A DNA stretch of 9,868 bases from an uncultured Lachnospiraceae bacterium. GTDB lineage: Bacteria; Bacillota_A; Clostridia; Lachnospirales; Lachnospiraceae. Shown here piece after piece: positions 1-6,196 of this stretch. How positions within the stretch are numbered: the stretch's first letter is position 1; every line of letters begins with the position of its first letter. The notes below the pieces were generated by a model. It searched no databases, was not told the origin of the DNA, and was given only the letters and a program-made list of their open reading frames with translations. The stretch lies in NCBI GenBank assembly GCA_902783205.1, contig CACZQE010000041.1:1-9868 (forward strand), in the 5' to 3' direction. The position numbers were made by a program, and so were the translations under genes.

Positions 1-2
1 AA

Positions 3-443
3 TCCGTGGAACGCCGGGGCGGGTCAGGATGTTCCCGGACCCTTTCCGTAGATCTTCCCGAGGCGCCGGAGGTAAAGTCCGTCACCATGATGGAGAGGTA
101 CGTTCCTTACGGGGCGCTTTACCATCTCTTTATCAATGACGAGGAAAAATACGCGGATATCAAAGAGGACAGGATCAAACGTATTATTCTGGCTTTTTAC
201 AGGGACAGGAAGCCCTCCTATCTTAAGGAAGCCTACAGGCAGGAAACTTTTCCGGAAAACCTTGAGGAGCTGAATATTCTGGATTGCTTTGAGGTGGACA
301 AGATGCCGGGATATGACAGAAAATACGCTTATTCGGACCTTCTGACCCTGGAGGATCTGCGAAAGGGAAAGACCGGGGACGAGCATAAACCAAAGACCGC
401 TTTTCCCGGAATGCGCTTCTCGGATAAATACCGTCCCAAATAA
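3..443 (+). CDS. Unrecognised protein, probably the C-terminal part of a gene cut by the left edge
   Basis: The frame is open from the first complete codon at base 3 to the TAA at 441-443, so the gene probably begins outside the window. The visible part is about 146 residues, hydrophilic and rich in charged and aromatic residues, with no membrane segment or signal peptide. Landmarks are a PYGALYHLFI segment near the middle, a run of Lys, Arg and Tyr after it, and a Lys/Arg-rich tail ending in DKYRPK. I recognise no family or catalytic motif. A shorter gene starting at ATG 87 is possible, because GGAGG lies at 68-72, but the 14-nt gap to that ATG is long for a Shine-Dalgarno site. The sequence between 20 and 86 also reads sensibly in this frame. 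The gene is followed by a new promoter, so it is probably the end of the preceding transcription unit, though no terminator hairpin is visible after it. Confidence 0.55.
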   Translation, partial: SVERRGGSGCSRTLSVDLPEAPEVKSVTMMERYVPYGALYHLFINDEEKYADIKEDRIKRIILAFYRDRKPSYLKEAYRQETFPENLEELNILDCFEVDKMPGYDRKYAYSDLLTLEDLRKGKTGDEHKPKTAFPGMRFSDKYRPK

Positions 444-473
444 AAAAGAGGCTGATAAAGAACACATTCCACA

Positions 474-502
474 ATGACAAAAAAGGGATATTCCACTATA
501 AT
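474..502 (+). promoter_or_regulatory. Sigma-A type promoter for the operon
   Basis: ATGACA at 474-479 matches the -35 consensus TTGACA in five of six positions. It is followed by an ideal 17-nt spacer and a perfect TATAAT at 497-502. Transcription would start near 508-510, leaving a leader of about 82 nt before the gene at 592. It is the only good promoter I see in the 148-nt gap, and it points toward the long run of co-directional genes. No operator or regulator gene is recognisable nearby. Confidence 0.72.
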
Positions 503-540
503 AAACAGTAGAAGAGTAACTGTAATCATATGACATAAAG

Positions 541-577
541 CAGCCGGAAAAAGCGGGAAAATCCGCGGTTCCGGCTG
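541..577 (+). promoter_or_regulatory. Leader-RNA hairpin just upstream of the first ribosome binding site
   Basis: CAGCCGGAA (541-549) is perfectly complementary to TTCCGGCTG (569-577). Inside this 9-bp stem, GCGGG (553-557) can pair with TCCGC (562-566), with one G-U pair, closing an AAAA loop. The two stems are separated by an AAA/GG internal loop. No T-run follows, so it is not a typical intrinsic terminator. The stem ends two bases before the GGGGAG (580-585) that serves the gene at 592, so it could affect translation or mRNA stability. No known riboswitch or T-box signature was recognised. Confidence 0.5.
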
Positions 578-591
578 GCGGGGAGTTCGAG

Positions 592-1251
592 ATGGATTAT
601 TTTGACAATGGCTTTAAAGTAGTAAGGATCGTGATTACCGGAGGACCTTGCAGCGGGAAGACCACAGCGCTGGACCAGGCTGCCGAACGGCTCGGAGATC
701 TGGGATATACCATTCTGATGATGCCGGAAACAGCTACACAGCTGATCAGCTGCGGAATCAGTCCCTGGTCCTGCGAGTCCCTCTTTTCCTATCAGCGCTG
801 GCAGATGCGGCTGCAGCTGGCCAAGGAGAAGGTTTATGCCGGAGCGGCGGAAGAGATTGCCCGGGTGCAGGGAAAGCCGGTGCTGATCCTCTATGACAGG
901 GGCATGATGGATAACAAGGCTTATTCTACAGATGAGGAATTTGTGGAGCTGCTGGACGAGCTGGAACTGACAGAAGATGAATGCCTCAGCTGGTATGACG
1001 GTGTCTTTCATCTTGAGACTGCGGCCAAAGGAGCTGTGGAGTTTTACACATGCGCCAATAATTCCACCAGAACCGAGACGGTCGAAGAGGCGATTGAGGT
1101 GGATAATGCCAGTCTCCATGCCTGGGAGGATTATCCGGACCGTGTGATCATCGATAATTCCACGGACTTTGCAGGGAAAATGGACAGGCTTTATGAGGGG
1201 ATCCGGTCTGTGCTTATACAGGCGTCTGAAGACCCGGGGGATATAGGATGA
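592..1251 (+). CDS. P-loop NTP-binding protein, TTD14/NadR-like (AAA_28 type)
   Basis: This 219-residue soluble protein has a Walker A P-loop GGPCSGKTT at residues 17-25, an ET pair at 46-47, a DRG motif at 102-104 ending a hydrophobic strand, and a C-terminal block with FYTCANNSTRTE near 151-162 and IDNSTDF near 187-193. That pattern fits the AAA_28 P-loop family, which groups bacterial proteins with eukaryotic TTD14 and resembles the ribosylnicotinamide kinase domain of NadR. The P-loop and fold are seen; the substrate is not known. GGGGAG at 580-585, six bases before the ATG, supports the start. It is the first gene after the promoter at 474-502, and its stop overlaps the udk start in an ATGA, so the two are probably translationally coupled. 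A role as a small-molecule kinase in nucleoside or nicotinamide riboside salvage is possible given the neighbours; a GTP- or ATP-dependent regulatory role is equally open. Confidence 0.85.
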   Translation: MDYFDNGFKVVRIVITGGPCSGKTTALDQAAERLGDLGYTILMMPETATQLISCGISPWSCESLFSYQRWQMRLQLAKEKVYAGAAEEIARVQGKPVLILYDRGMMDNKAYSTDEEFVELLDELELTEDECLSWYDGVFHLETAAKGAVEFYTCANNSTRTETVEEAIEVDNASLHAWEDYPDRVIIDNSTDFAGKMDRLYEGIRSVLIQASEDPGDIG

Positions 1252-1877
1252 AAGATACGATCATTATCGGGATAGCAGGGGGCACAGGATCGGGGAAATC
1301 CACATTTGCCAGGCGGCTTGCAGAACGTTTCGAAGGAAATGTATCCATGATCTACCACGATAATTACTACCGGGATCTGAGTCATCTGACCTTCGAAGAA
1401 CGGAAAAAAGTCAATTATGATCATCCGGATTCTCTGGAGACGGAACTGCTTATTGAACATCTTAAAGAACTGAAGGAAGGGAGACCGGTGGAATGCCCGG
1501 TCTATGATTTCGGCGCTCATAACCGGTCAGGCCGGACTGTAACCATCCGGCCGGCGCCAGTGGTAATTGTGGAAGGAATCCTTGTCCTTTCCGACCCGGA
1601 GATCAGAAAACTTCTGGATCTGAAAATATTTGTGGACGCCGACGCAGATGAACGCGTGCTTCGGAGGATCCGCCGGGATGTCGTAAAAAGAAAGCGGGAT
1701 ATCGACGGAATAATCAAACAGTATCTGACTACTGTCAAGCCAATGCACAACCTTTATGTGGAACCTGCAAAAGCAAAGGCGGACCTTGTGATCAACAGCG
1801 GCAGAAACGAGCAGGCCTTTGCGGTCGCCGAAGCTTTTGTAGAAAAACATTTAAAGAAAAAAGAGAGAGAAGATTAA
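1248..1877 (+). CDS. udk: Uridine kinase (uridine/cytidine phosphorylation)
   Basis: Udk phosphorylates uridine and cytidine to UMP and CMP in the cytoplasm using ATP or GTP, the committing step of pyrimidine ribonucleoside salvage. The protein has 209 residues, the usual length. It shows the P-loop GGTGSGKST (11-19), the YHDNYY substrate region (36-41) with the expected Asp38, NYDHPDSL (56-63), PVYDF (84-88), a hydrophobic strand ending in VEGIL (108-112), the Arg-rich lid RRIRRD (139-144), and a TVKPMHNLYVEP segment (162-173) typical of the family. The start overlaps the preceding stop as ATGA. The C-terminus ends in a Lys/Glu/Arg tail encoded by a purine repeat. Co-transcription with a complete nucleoside importer downstream fits a salvage role. 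Phosphoribulokinase shares the fold, but the YHDNYY and NYDHP motifs favour uridine kinase. Confidence 0.93.
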   Translation: MKDTIIIGIAGGTGSGKSTFARRLAERFEGNVSMIYHDNYYRDLSHLTFEERKKVNYDHPDSLETELLIEHLKELKEGRPVECPVYDFGAHNRSGRTVTIRPAPVVIVEGILVLSDPEIRKLLDLKIFVDADADERVLRRIRRDVVKRKRDIDGIIKQYLTTVKPMHNLYVEPAKAKADLVINSGRNEQAFAVAEAFVEKHLKKKERED

Positions 1878-1888
1878 AGAAAAAAGAG
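1851..1888 (+). repeat. Short direct repeat across the udk stop codon
   Basis: TTAAAGAAAAAAGAG occurs at 1851-1865 and again, identically, at 1874-1888, a 23-nt offset. The first copy encodes the Leu-Lys-Lys-Lys-Glu-Arg end of Udk. The second contains the stop codon TAA (1875-1877) and leads into the purine-rich GAGGGGGGA site that serves the gene at 1902. This looks like a small local tandem duplication that supplies both a protein tail and a ribosome-binding region. Chance similarity of purine-rich sequence is less likely for 15 identical bases but not excluded. Confidence 0.6.
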
Positions 1889-1901
1889 GGGGGAACAGAG
1901 A

Positions 1902-2771
1902 ATGAGAAAAGACGCTATCTGGATTGTAGGAAGCGAAGGAAGAATGGGATCTGAGCTGCTGCGCCTGCTGAAGAATAAAACGGATTACAAAGTAGTGGCT
2001 ACAGACCGGAAAATGGATGTTACGGATCTTGACCAGGTTAACAGGGCAGCGGATATTTATGATCCGGATGTGGTGATCAACTGCGCCAGCATATCAGACA
2101 GGGATTATTGTGAAGAACACAGAATAGATGCATTTCGGGTAAATGCCCTGGGCGCAAGGAACCTGGCCATGGCAACACGCCGGAAAAATATTATTATCGT
2201 CCAGCTTTCCACAGATGACGTATTTGACGGACACAATAACCGTTCCAAGAATGAATTCGATACGCCGACACCCAATACCGTATACGGGCAGAGCAAGCTT
2301 GCGGGGGAAAACTTTGTCAGAGAACTGAATCCCAAGCATCTGATCGTAAGAAGCTCATGGGTTTACGGAAGCAGAAAAGCAAAGAAAATGGAGTATAAAG
2401 ACTTTTACAGTCAGGTAATCGAACATGGTGAGAAAGGGGAGACCTTCCAGTGCCCCATCGATGTGATTTCAACTCCTACCAGTACCCTGGAGATTGCCCG
2501 TTTCCTCAAGGAGGCGCTTAGAATCAGGGAATACGGAACCTATCATGTGTCCTGCGAAGGAGCCTGTTCCAAAAGAGAGTATGCAAGGAAAATCCTGCAG
2601 CTGAACGGATATGACCCTGAACTGTGTCAGGCATCTTTCGAAAAGAAAGACGGAAAGGTGACATCTACTCTGCTTGAAAATCTGATGATCAAAATGACCG
2701 GCCTGATCGAGATGGCTCCCTGGGAGGATGCGCTGAAAGAGTACGTTGAGAGAGAGAAAGGGGAGGTCTAA
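1902..2771 (+). CDS. RmlD-like NAD(P)-dependent sugar-nucleotide reductase (extended SDR)
   Basis: This 289-residue protein is an extended short-chain dehydrogenase/reductase of the dTDP-4-dehydrorhamnose reductase (RmlD) type. The N-terminal Rossmann motif is G10-S-E-G13-R-M-G16. The QLSTDDVFDG stretch (101-110) matches the RmlD STDYVFDG motif, and YGQSK at 128-132 provides the catalytic Tyr128 and Lys132, with Thr104 completing the triad. A VRSSWVYG segment (149-156) and a C-terminal block ending in WEDALKEY are also family features. RmlD reduces dTDP-4-keto-L-rhamnose to dTDP-L-rhamnose. However, rmlA, rmlB and rmlC are absent from the window, so the true substrate is uncertain and the protein may be a divergent member. 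The gene starts 24 nt after udk behind a strong GAGGGGGGA site, and its stop codon directly abuts the next ATG (TAAATG), which indicates operon membership. Confidence 0.8.
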   Translation: MRKDAIWIVGSEGRMGSELLRLLKNKTDYKVVATDRKMDVTDLDQVNRAADIYDPDVVINCASISDRDYCEEHRIDAFRVNALGARNLAMATRRKNIIIVQLSTDDVFDGHNNRSKNEFDTPTPNTVYGQSKLAGENFVRELNPKHLIVRSSWVYGSRKAKKMEYKDFYSQVIEHGEKGETFQCPIDVISTPTSTLEIARFLKEALRIREYGTYHVSCEGACSKREYARKILQLNGYDPELCQASFEKKDGKVTSTLLENLMIKMTGLIEMAPWEDALKEYVEREKGEV

Positions 2772-4076
2772 ATGCAGGAAGCAAAAAGTAAGAAAGAAAA
2801 AAAGAAAATAGGCCTGACTACCCGGATCTTCATAGCTCTGATCGCCGGCCTGATCTGCGGTGTTATCTTTAATCTGCTCGTTCCCCACGGATATTTAAGG
2901 GACGTCGTTTTTGTAGATGGTATATTTTACGTAATCGGAAACGGTTTTATCCGTCTTATGAAAATGCTGGTCGTACCGCTGGTTTTCTGCTCTCTGGTAT
3001 GCGGAGCAGCTGCGATCGGGGATACCAAATCCCTTGGAAAAGTCGGCGGTAAGACGATCGTTTTCTACCTGTGCACCACCGCTCTGGCAGTTGCGGTTGC
3101 CATCGGCGTCGCCAGTCTGATCCGCCCGGGTATCGGGCTTGACATGGCTTCCGTGCAGGCAGGGGATGTCACAGTCGCGGAGTCGACGAACATGGTGGAT
3201 ACCATCCTGAATATCATTCCCGAAAATCCCATTAACGCCCTGGCCAACGGCATCATGCTTCAGGTAATTCTCTTTGCCCTTCTGGTCGGTGTCCTTCTGG
3301 CAAAGATGGGTGAGAAAGCGGACATTCTCTTCAATCTTTTTAACCAGACAAATGACCTGATGATGGAGATGACCAATATGGTCATGCAGCTGGCACCGGC
3401 AGGTGTTTTCTGCATGATCGCAAGGACATTCGCCAACCTGGGATTCGAAGCAATGCTGCCGCTGCTTAAATACATGATATCGGTTGTATGCGGACTGGGA
3501 ATTCAGTGTTTCATAGTCTATATGATTCTTTTCGTCATCTTCACGAGACTGAACCCGACCACATTCCTGAAGAAGTTTTTCCCGGTTATGGCCTTTGCAT
3601 TTTCAACTTCCACATCCAATGCGACCATACCGCTGAATATTGATACCCTGGAAGAAAAGATCGGTGTTTCCCGTAAGATTTCTTCTTTTACCATACCGCT
3701 TGGCGCCACTGTCAACATGGACGGTACTTCCATCATGCAGGGTGTCGCGGTAGTCTTTGCGGCACAGGCTTACGGTCTTCACCTGGGAGTATCAGGCTAC
3801 CTGACTGTAATCGCCACGGCGACACTTGCTTCAATCGGAACGGCCGGAATCCCCTCCGTGGGACTGGTTACCCTGTCCATGGTCTTTGACGCGGTAGGTA
3901 TCCCGGTGGAGGCAATCGCCCTGATCATGGGAATAGACAGAATCCTGGATATGCTCCGTACGGCAGTCAATATCACAGGTGATGCCATCTGTACATCCAT
4001 TGTCGCTTTCCAGAATGGCGAACTTGATACGGAAGTCTTCCGTGATATGGAGGCGGGCAAATATGAGGACTATTAA
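2772..4076 (+). CDS. Glutamate/aspartate-type dicarboxylate:cation symporter (DAACS family)
   Basis: This 434-residue inner-membrane protein imports acidic amino acids or C4-dicarboxylates using a proton or sodium gradient. Eight transmembrane segments and two re-entrant hairpins of the GltPh fold can be followed. The serine-rich first hairpin is FSTSTSNATIP (277-287), then NMDGT (315-319), the second hairpin around TAGIPSVG (357-364), and DRILDMLRTAVNITGD (389-404) in the last helix. By alignment from memory with GltPh, Asp393, Arg396, Asn400 and Asp404 correspond to D394, R397, N401 and D405. The Arg contacts the substrate side-chain carboxylate and is replaced in neutral amino acid carriers, so acidic substrates are favoured. 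The N-terminus is Lys-rich and cytoplasmic. AAAGGGGAGG just before the ATG is the ribosome site, within the end of the preceding gene. Its 3' end overlaps the next lipoprotein gene by 14 nt. Coupling ion and exact substrate cannot be read from sequence. Confidence 0.92.
   Translation: MQEAKSKKEKKKIGLTTRIFIALIAGLICGVIFNLLVPHGYLRDVVFVDGIFYVIGNGFIRLMKMLVVPLVFCSLVCGAAAIGDTKSLGKVGGKTIVFYLCTTALAVAVAIGVASLIRPGIGLDMASVQAGDVTVAESTNMVDTILNIIPENPINALANGIMLQVILFALLVGVLLAKMGEKADILFNLFNQTNDLMMEMTNMVMQLAPAGVFCMIARTFANLGFEAMLPLLKYMISVVCGLGIQCFIVYMILFVIFTRLNPTTFLKKFFPVMAFAFSTSTSNATIPLNIDTLEEKIGVSRKISSFTIPLGATVNMDGTSIMQGVAVVFAAQAYGLHLGVSGYLTVIATATLASIGTAGIPSVGLVTLSMVFDAVGIPVEAIALIMGIDRILDMLRTAVNITGDAICTSIVAFQNGELDTEVFRDMEAGKYEDY
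4049..4053 (+). promoter_or_regulatory. Ribosome binding site fixing the start of the amino-acid-binding lipoprotein
   Basis: GGAGG lies inside the end of the symporter gene, nine bases before ATG 4063. The reading frame is open farther upstream, to an ATG at 3979, but that would put about 28 extra residues before the basic, hydrophobic signal peptide. The site therefore favours 4063. Confidence 0.75.
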
Positions 4077-4932
4077 AAGAAAAAGAAGAAAGCAGGACCT
4101 TGTCCGGATGCTTGTGCCTGTGCTTCTTCTCTGCCTTGCCATACCGGTATTACTCGGAGGCTGCCAGGGGGCAAAGGAAGAGGAGGCGACACAGGCTCCC
4201 GCTCCGAAGACAGAGGAGAATACAGGATTTGTGGACGAGATCCGGGAGAGGGGATACCTGATCGCCGGATGCAAGACGGATGTACCGGGACTCAGCTTTT
4301 ATGATGAGAAGACCGACAGCTGGTCCGGACTCGAAGTGGAAATCGCCAGGAAAACGGCGGCGGATATATTCGGGACAGACCTGGACACAGTAGATAAAGA
4401 ACAGCTGGTACATTTTGAAGGCGTAACTGTCGATAACAGGGAAGATATGCTGCTGGACGGAAAGGTGGACTGCCTTCTGGCCACCATGTCCATTACCGAT
4501 GCCCGTAAAAAAAGGATGTCCTTCTCTGAAAGCTATTATACAGACTACGTCGGTCTGATGGTAAGGATAACAAAAGAGGATGAGAATTCCCTGGGTTCAG
4601 GAAACATCAAATCCCTTGCCTACCTGGACGGCAAACTGATCGGCGTGGCAAGGAAATCAACGACCAGGGCCGCAATGCGTACTTATATTGAAAATGTGGC
4701 GACCCTTAACGTGGTTCCCCGCTTTGCGGAGTTTTCCAGCTATGATCAGCTGTACAAAGCATTGAAAAGAGGGGATATAGACGCTATGAGTGTGGACGTC
4801 TGTATTCTCCAGGCATACAAGGATGAAAACATGAAAATCCTTCCGGACCGGTTTGCCGCCCAGCATTACGGGGCAGCCGTCAAACCGGAAAACAGAGAGC
4901 TTCTGGAGCATATCAACAAGGCGCTTCAGTAG
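4063..4932 (+). CDS. Amino-acid-binding lipoprotein (SBP_bac_3, acidic amino acid type), short C-terminus
   Basis: This is a 289-residue extracytoplasmic solute-binding lipoprotein. The first ten residues are strongly basic, then a hydrophobic core leads to the lipobox LGGC with Cys34 as the lipid anchor, followed by a Glu/Ala/Pro linker. The mature domain follows the ABC amino-acid-binding pattern: DVPGLSFYD (73-81), a WSGLEVEIA block (87-95), TVDNRED (122-128), DGKVDCLLATMSITDARKK (132-150) with the Arg expected to bind the alpha-carboxylate, FSESYY (154-159), KSTT (198-201) and GDIDAMSVD (237-245). This resembles PEB1a/GluB-type aspartate/glutamate binders. The protein ends at INKALQ, whereas relatives usually continue some 20-25 residues with a DGTY...KWF-like tail, so the C-terminus appears short. 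The gene overlaps the symporter by 14 nt, and no cognate ABC permease or ATPase is present. Family assignment is firm; partner and functionality are not. Confidence 0.85.
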   Translation: MRTIKRKRRKQDLVRMLVPVLLLCLAIPVLLGGCQGAKEEEATQAPAPKTEENTGFVDEIRERGYLIAGCKTDVPGLSFYDEKTDSWSGLEVEIARKTAADIFGTDLDTVDKEQLVHFEGVTVDNREDMLLDGKVDCLLATMSITDARKKRMSFSESYYTDYVGLMVRITKEDENSLGSGNIKSLAYLDGKLIGVARKSTTRAAMRTYIENVATLNVVPRFAEFSSYDQLYKALKRGDIDAMSVDVCILQAYKDENMKILPDRFAAQHYGAAVKPENRELLEHINKALQ

Positions 4933-4958
4933 AGAGATGACATGAAAGCAGTAGACGG

Positions 4959-4970
4959 AAAGGAGAGAGG
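4959..4970 (+). promoter_or_regulatory. Ribosome binding site fixing the BMP lipoprotein start
   Basis: AAAGGAGAGAGG precedes ATG 4975 by four bases; counted from its AGGAG core the spacing is nine. The identical 12 bases occur at 6179-6190 ahead of the ABC ATPase gene. The earlier in-frame ATG at 4942 has only a weak AGAGAG before it and would place 11 hydrophilic residues in front of the signal peptide, so 4975 is preferred. Confidence 0.7.
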
Positions 4971-4974
4971 AAAG

Positions 4975-6165
4975 ATGAGACGATCAGGAGGGCTGCTGGC
5001 TGTACTTCTGATATTGACACTGCTGTCCGGCTGTATTCTCGCGGGCTGCGGGAAGACTCCGGAGAGGGATCAGAACCGGTCAGAGTACAGAGTCTGTATG
5101 ATCACGGACTCCGGTGACATCACTGACCAGTCTTTCAACCAGATGACCTATGAGGCATGCAGGGATTTCTGCAAGGAGCACCATATTGATTTTACCTATA
5201 AGAAGCCGGACGGGGATACGGACTATGCCCGGGTGGCCATGGTGGATGTGGCAGTGGCGGAAGGCTACAATATTATTGTGATGCCGGGCTACATTTTTGC
5301 CGAGGCTCTGGTTGAAACAACATTTAAATATCCCGACATCAAGTTCGTAGCCCTGGACCTGGGCGGCTCTGATATCGCATCCGCGGCGATCGGCGGAGCC
5401 TATTATGAGAATCCCGACGCCTATGATCCGGCCGACTATTACAATACGGCCAATACCTACTGTGCGATTTACCAGGAACAGATTCCCGGTTACATGGCAG
5501 GTTATGCGGCTGTGAAACTGGGCTACAGGCATCTGGGTTTCCTCGGCGGCATGGCGGTACCGGGCGTAATGCGTTACGGCTACGGCTATGTACAGGGGGC
5601 GGACCGTGCAGCCAGAGAGCTGGGCATAGAGGATCAGGTTACCATGCAGTATGCCTATGCCGGTCAGTTCTACGGATCTACCGAGATCACGGCGGCCATG
5701 GACACCTGGTACGGCAGCGGTACCGAGATCGTCTTTGCCTGCGGCGGCGGTGTGTTTACATCCGCGGCTGAAGCGGCGGCCAGAAAAGACGGCAAACTGA
5801 TCGGAGTGGACAGTGACCAGAAGCCGACCATCGATGCTTACGGGGAAGGCATGACGGTCACTTCGGCGCTCAAACGTCTTCCTGTAACGGTAGATACGAT
5901 TCTGGATGCTATCATCTTTTCCGACACCTGGGACCGGCATGTAGGAAAGATTGAAAGCCTGGGGCTGGTATCCGGTGACGACACGGATCTGAATTATGTG
6001 GGACTTCCTCTCGAATCCACCCAGTGGAATAAAAATTTCAGCAAAGAAGATTATAATAAGTTAGTAAAGGATATTTATGAAGGAAAGATCAAGATCAGCG
6101 ATTCTCTTGATCAGTTCCCGAAAACAAAGATCAAGGTAAATGTGCGTGAAGGCACCATCCGGTAA
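4975..6165 (+). CDS. nupN: BMP-family nucleoside-binding lipoprotein of an ABC importer
   Basis: This 396-residue lipoprotein of the BMP/PnrA/Med family captures nucleosides outside the membrane and passes them to the ABC permeases encoded just downstream. A short basic start (MRR) and hydrophobic core lead to two overlapping lipoboxes, LSGC (Cys20) and LAGC (Cys25); the second is closer to consensus. The mature protein opens with the family signature TDSGDITDQSFNQ (44-56). It continues with a VMPGY strand (102-106), a GGMAVPGVMRYGYGYVQGA block (191-209), an ACGGGVF segment (255-261) and IGVDSDQ (276-282). The order lipoprotein, ATPase, permease, permease matches NupNOPQ of B. subtilis, a guanosine transporter, and the Lactococcus BmpA-NupABC system. 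The symbol is by analogy, and substrate preference among nucleosides cannot be told here. It lies in the same frame as the preceding gene with one TAG between. Confidence 0.9.
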   Translation: MRRSGGLLAVLLILTLLSGCILAGCGKTPERDQNRSEYRVCMITDSGDITDQSFNQMTYEACRDFCKEHHIDFTYKKPDGDTDYARVAMVDVAVAEGYNIIVMPGYIFAEALVETTFKYPDIKFVALDLGGSDIASAAIGGAYYENPDAYDPADYYNTANTYCAIYQEQIPGYMAGYAAVKLGYRHLGFLGGMAVPGVMRYGYGYVQGADRAARELGIEDQVTMQYAYAGQFYGSTEITAAMDTWYGSGTEIVFACGGGVFTSAAEAAARKDGKLIGVDSDQKPTIDAYGEGMTVTSALKRLPVTVDTILDAIIFSDTWDRHVGKIESLGLVSGDDTDLNYVGLPLESTQWNKNFSKEDYNKLVKDIYEGKIKISDSLDQFPKTKIKVNVREGTIR

Positions 6166-6196
6166 AAGGCCGACGAAGAAAGGAGAGAGGTAAAGC

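Noticed and set aside
444..473. Terminator for the first gene
   Set aside because: No GC-rich inverted repeat followed by a T-run is present after the stop at 443; only an A-rich stretch is seen.
530..538. Tiny leader reading frame ATG ACA TAA
   Set aside because: It has only one codon after the start and no proper ribosome site, so nothing indicates it is translated.
3979..4062. Upstream in-frame start giving a longer amino-acid-binding lipoprotein
   Set aside because: It would overlap the symporter by about 100 nt and place about 28 residues before a standard lipoprotein signal peptide; ATG 4063 has a well-spaced GGAGG.
4942..4974. Earlier in-frame ATG for the BMP lipoprotein
   Set aside because: It has a weaker ribosome site and adds a hydrophilic stretch before the signal peptide; the AAAGGAGAGAGG before 4975 is the better match.
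5080..5940. Long open frame on the minus strand (about 286 codons)
   Set aside because: It lies wholly opposite the well-supported BMP lipoprotein gene, and its His/Arg/Val/Gly-rich translation has no family motifs, as expected of an antisense shadow.
6087..6112. Inverted repeat GATCAAGA / TCTTGATC near the end of the BMP gene
   Set aside because: It is an A/T-rich 8-bp stem with a 10-nt loop, inside coding sequence 50 nt before the stop and with no T-run; it could be an mRNA stability element but chance is as likely.
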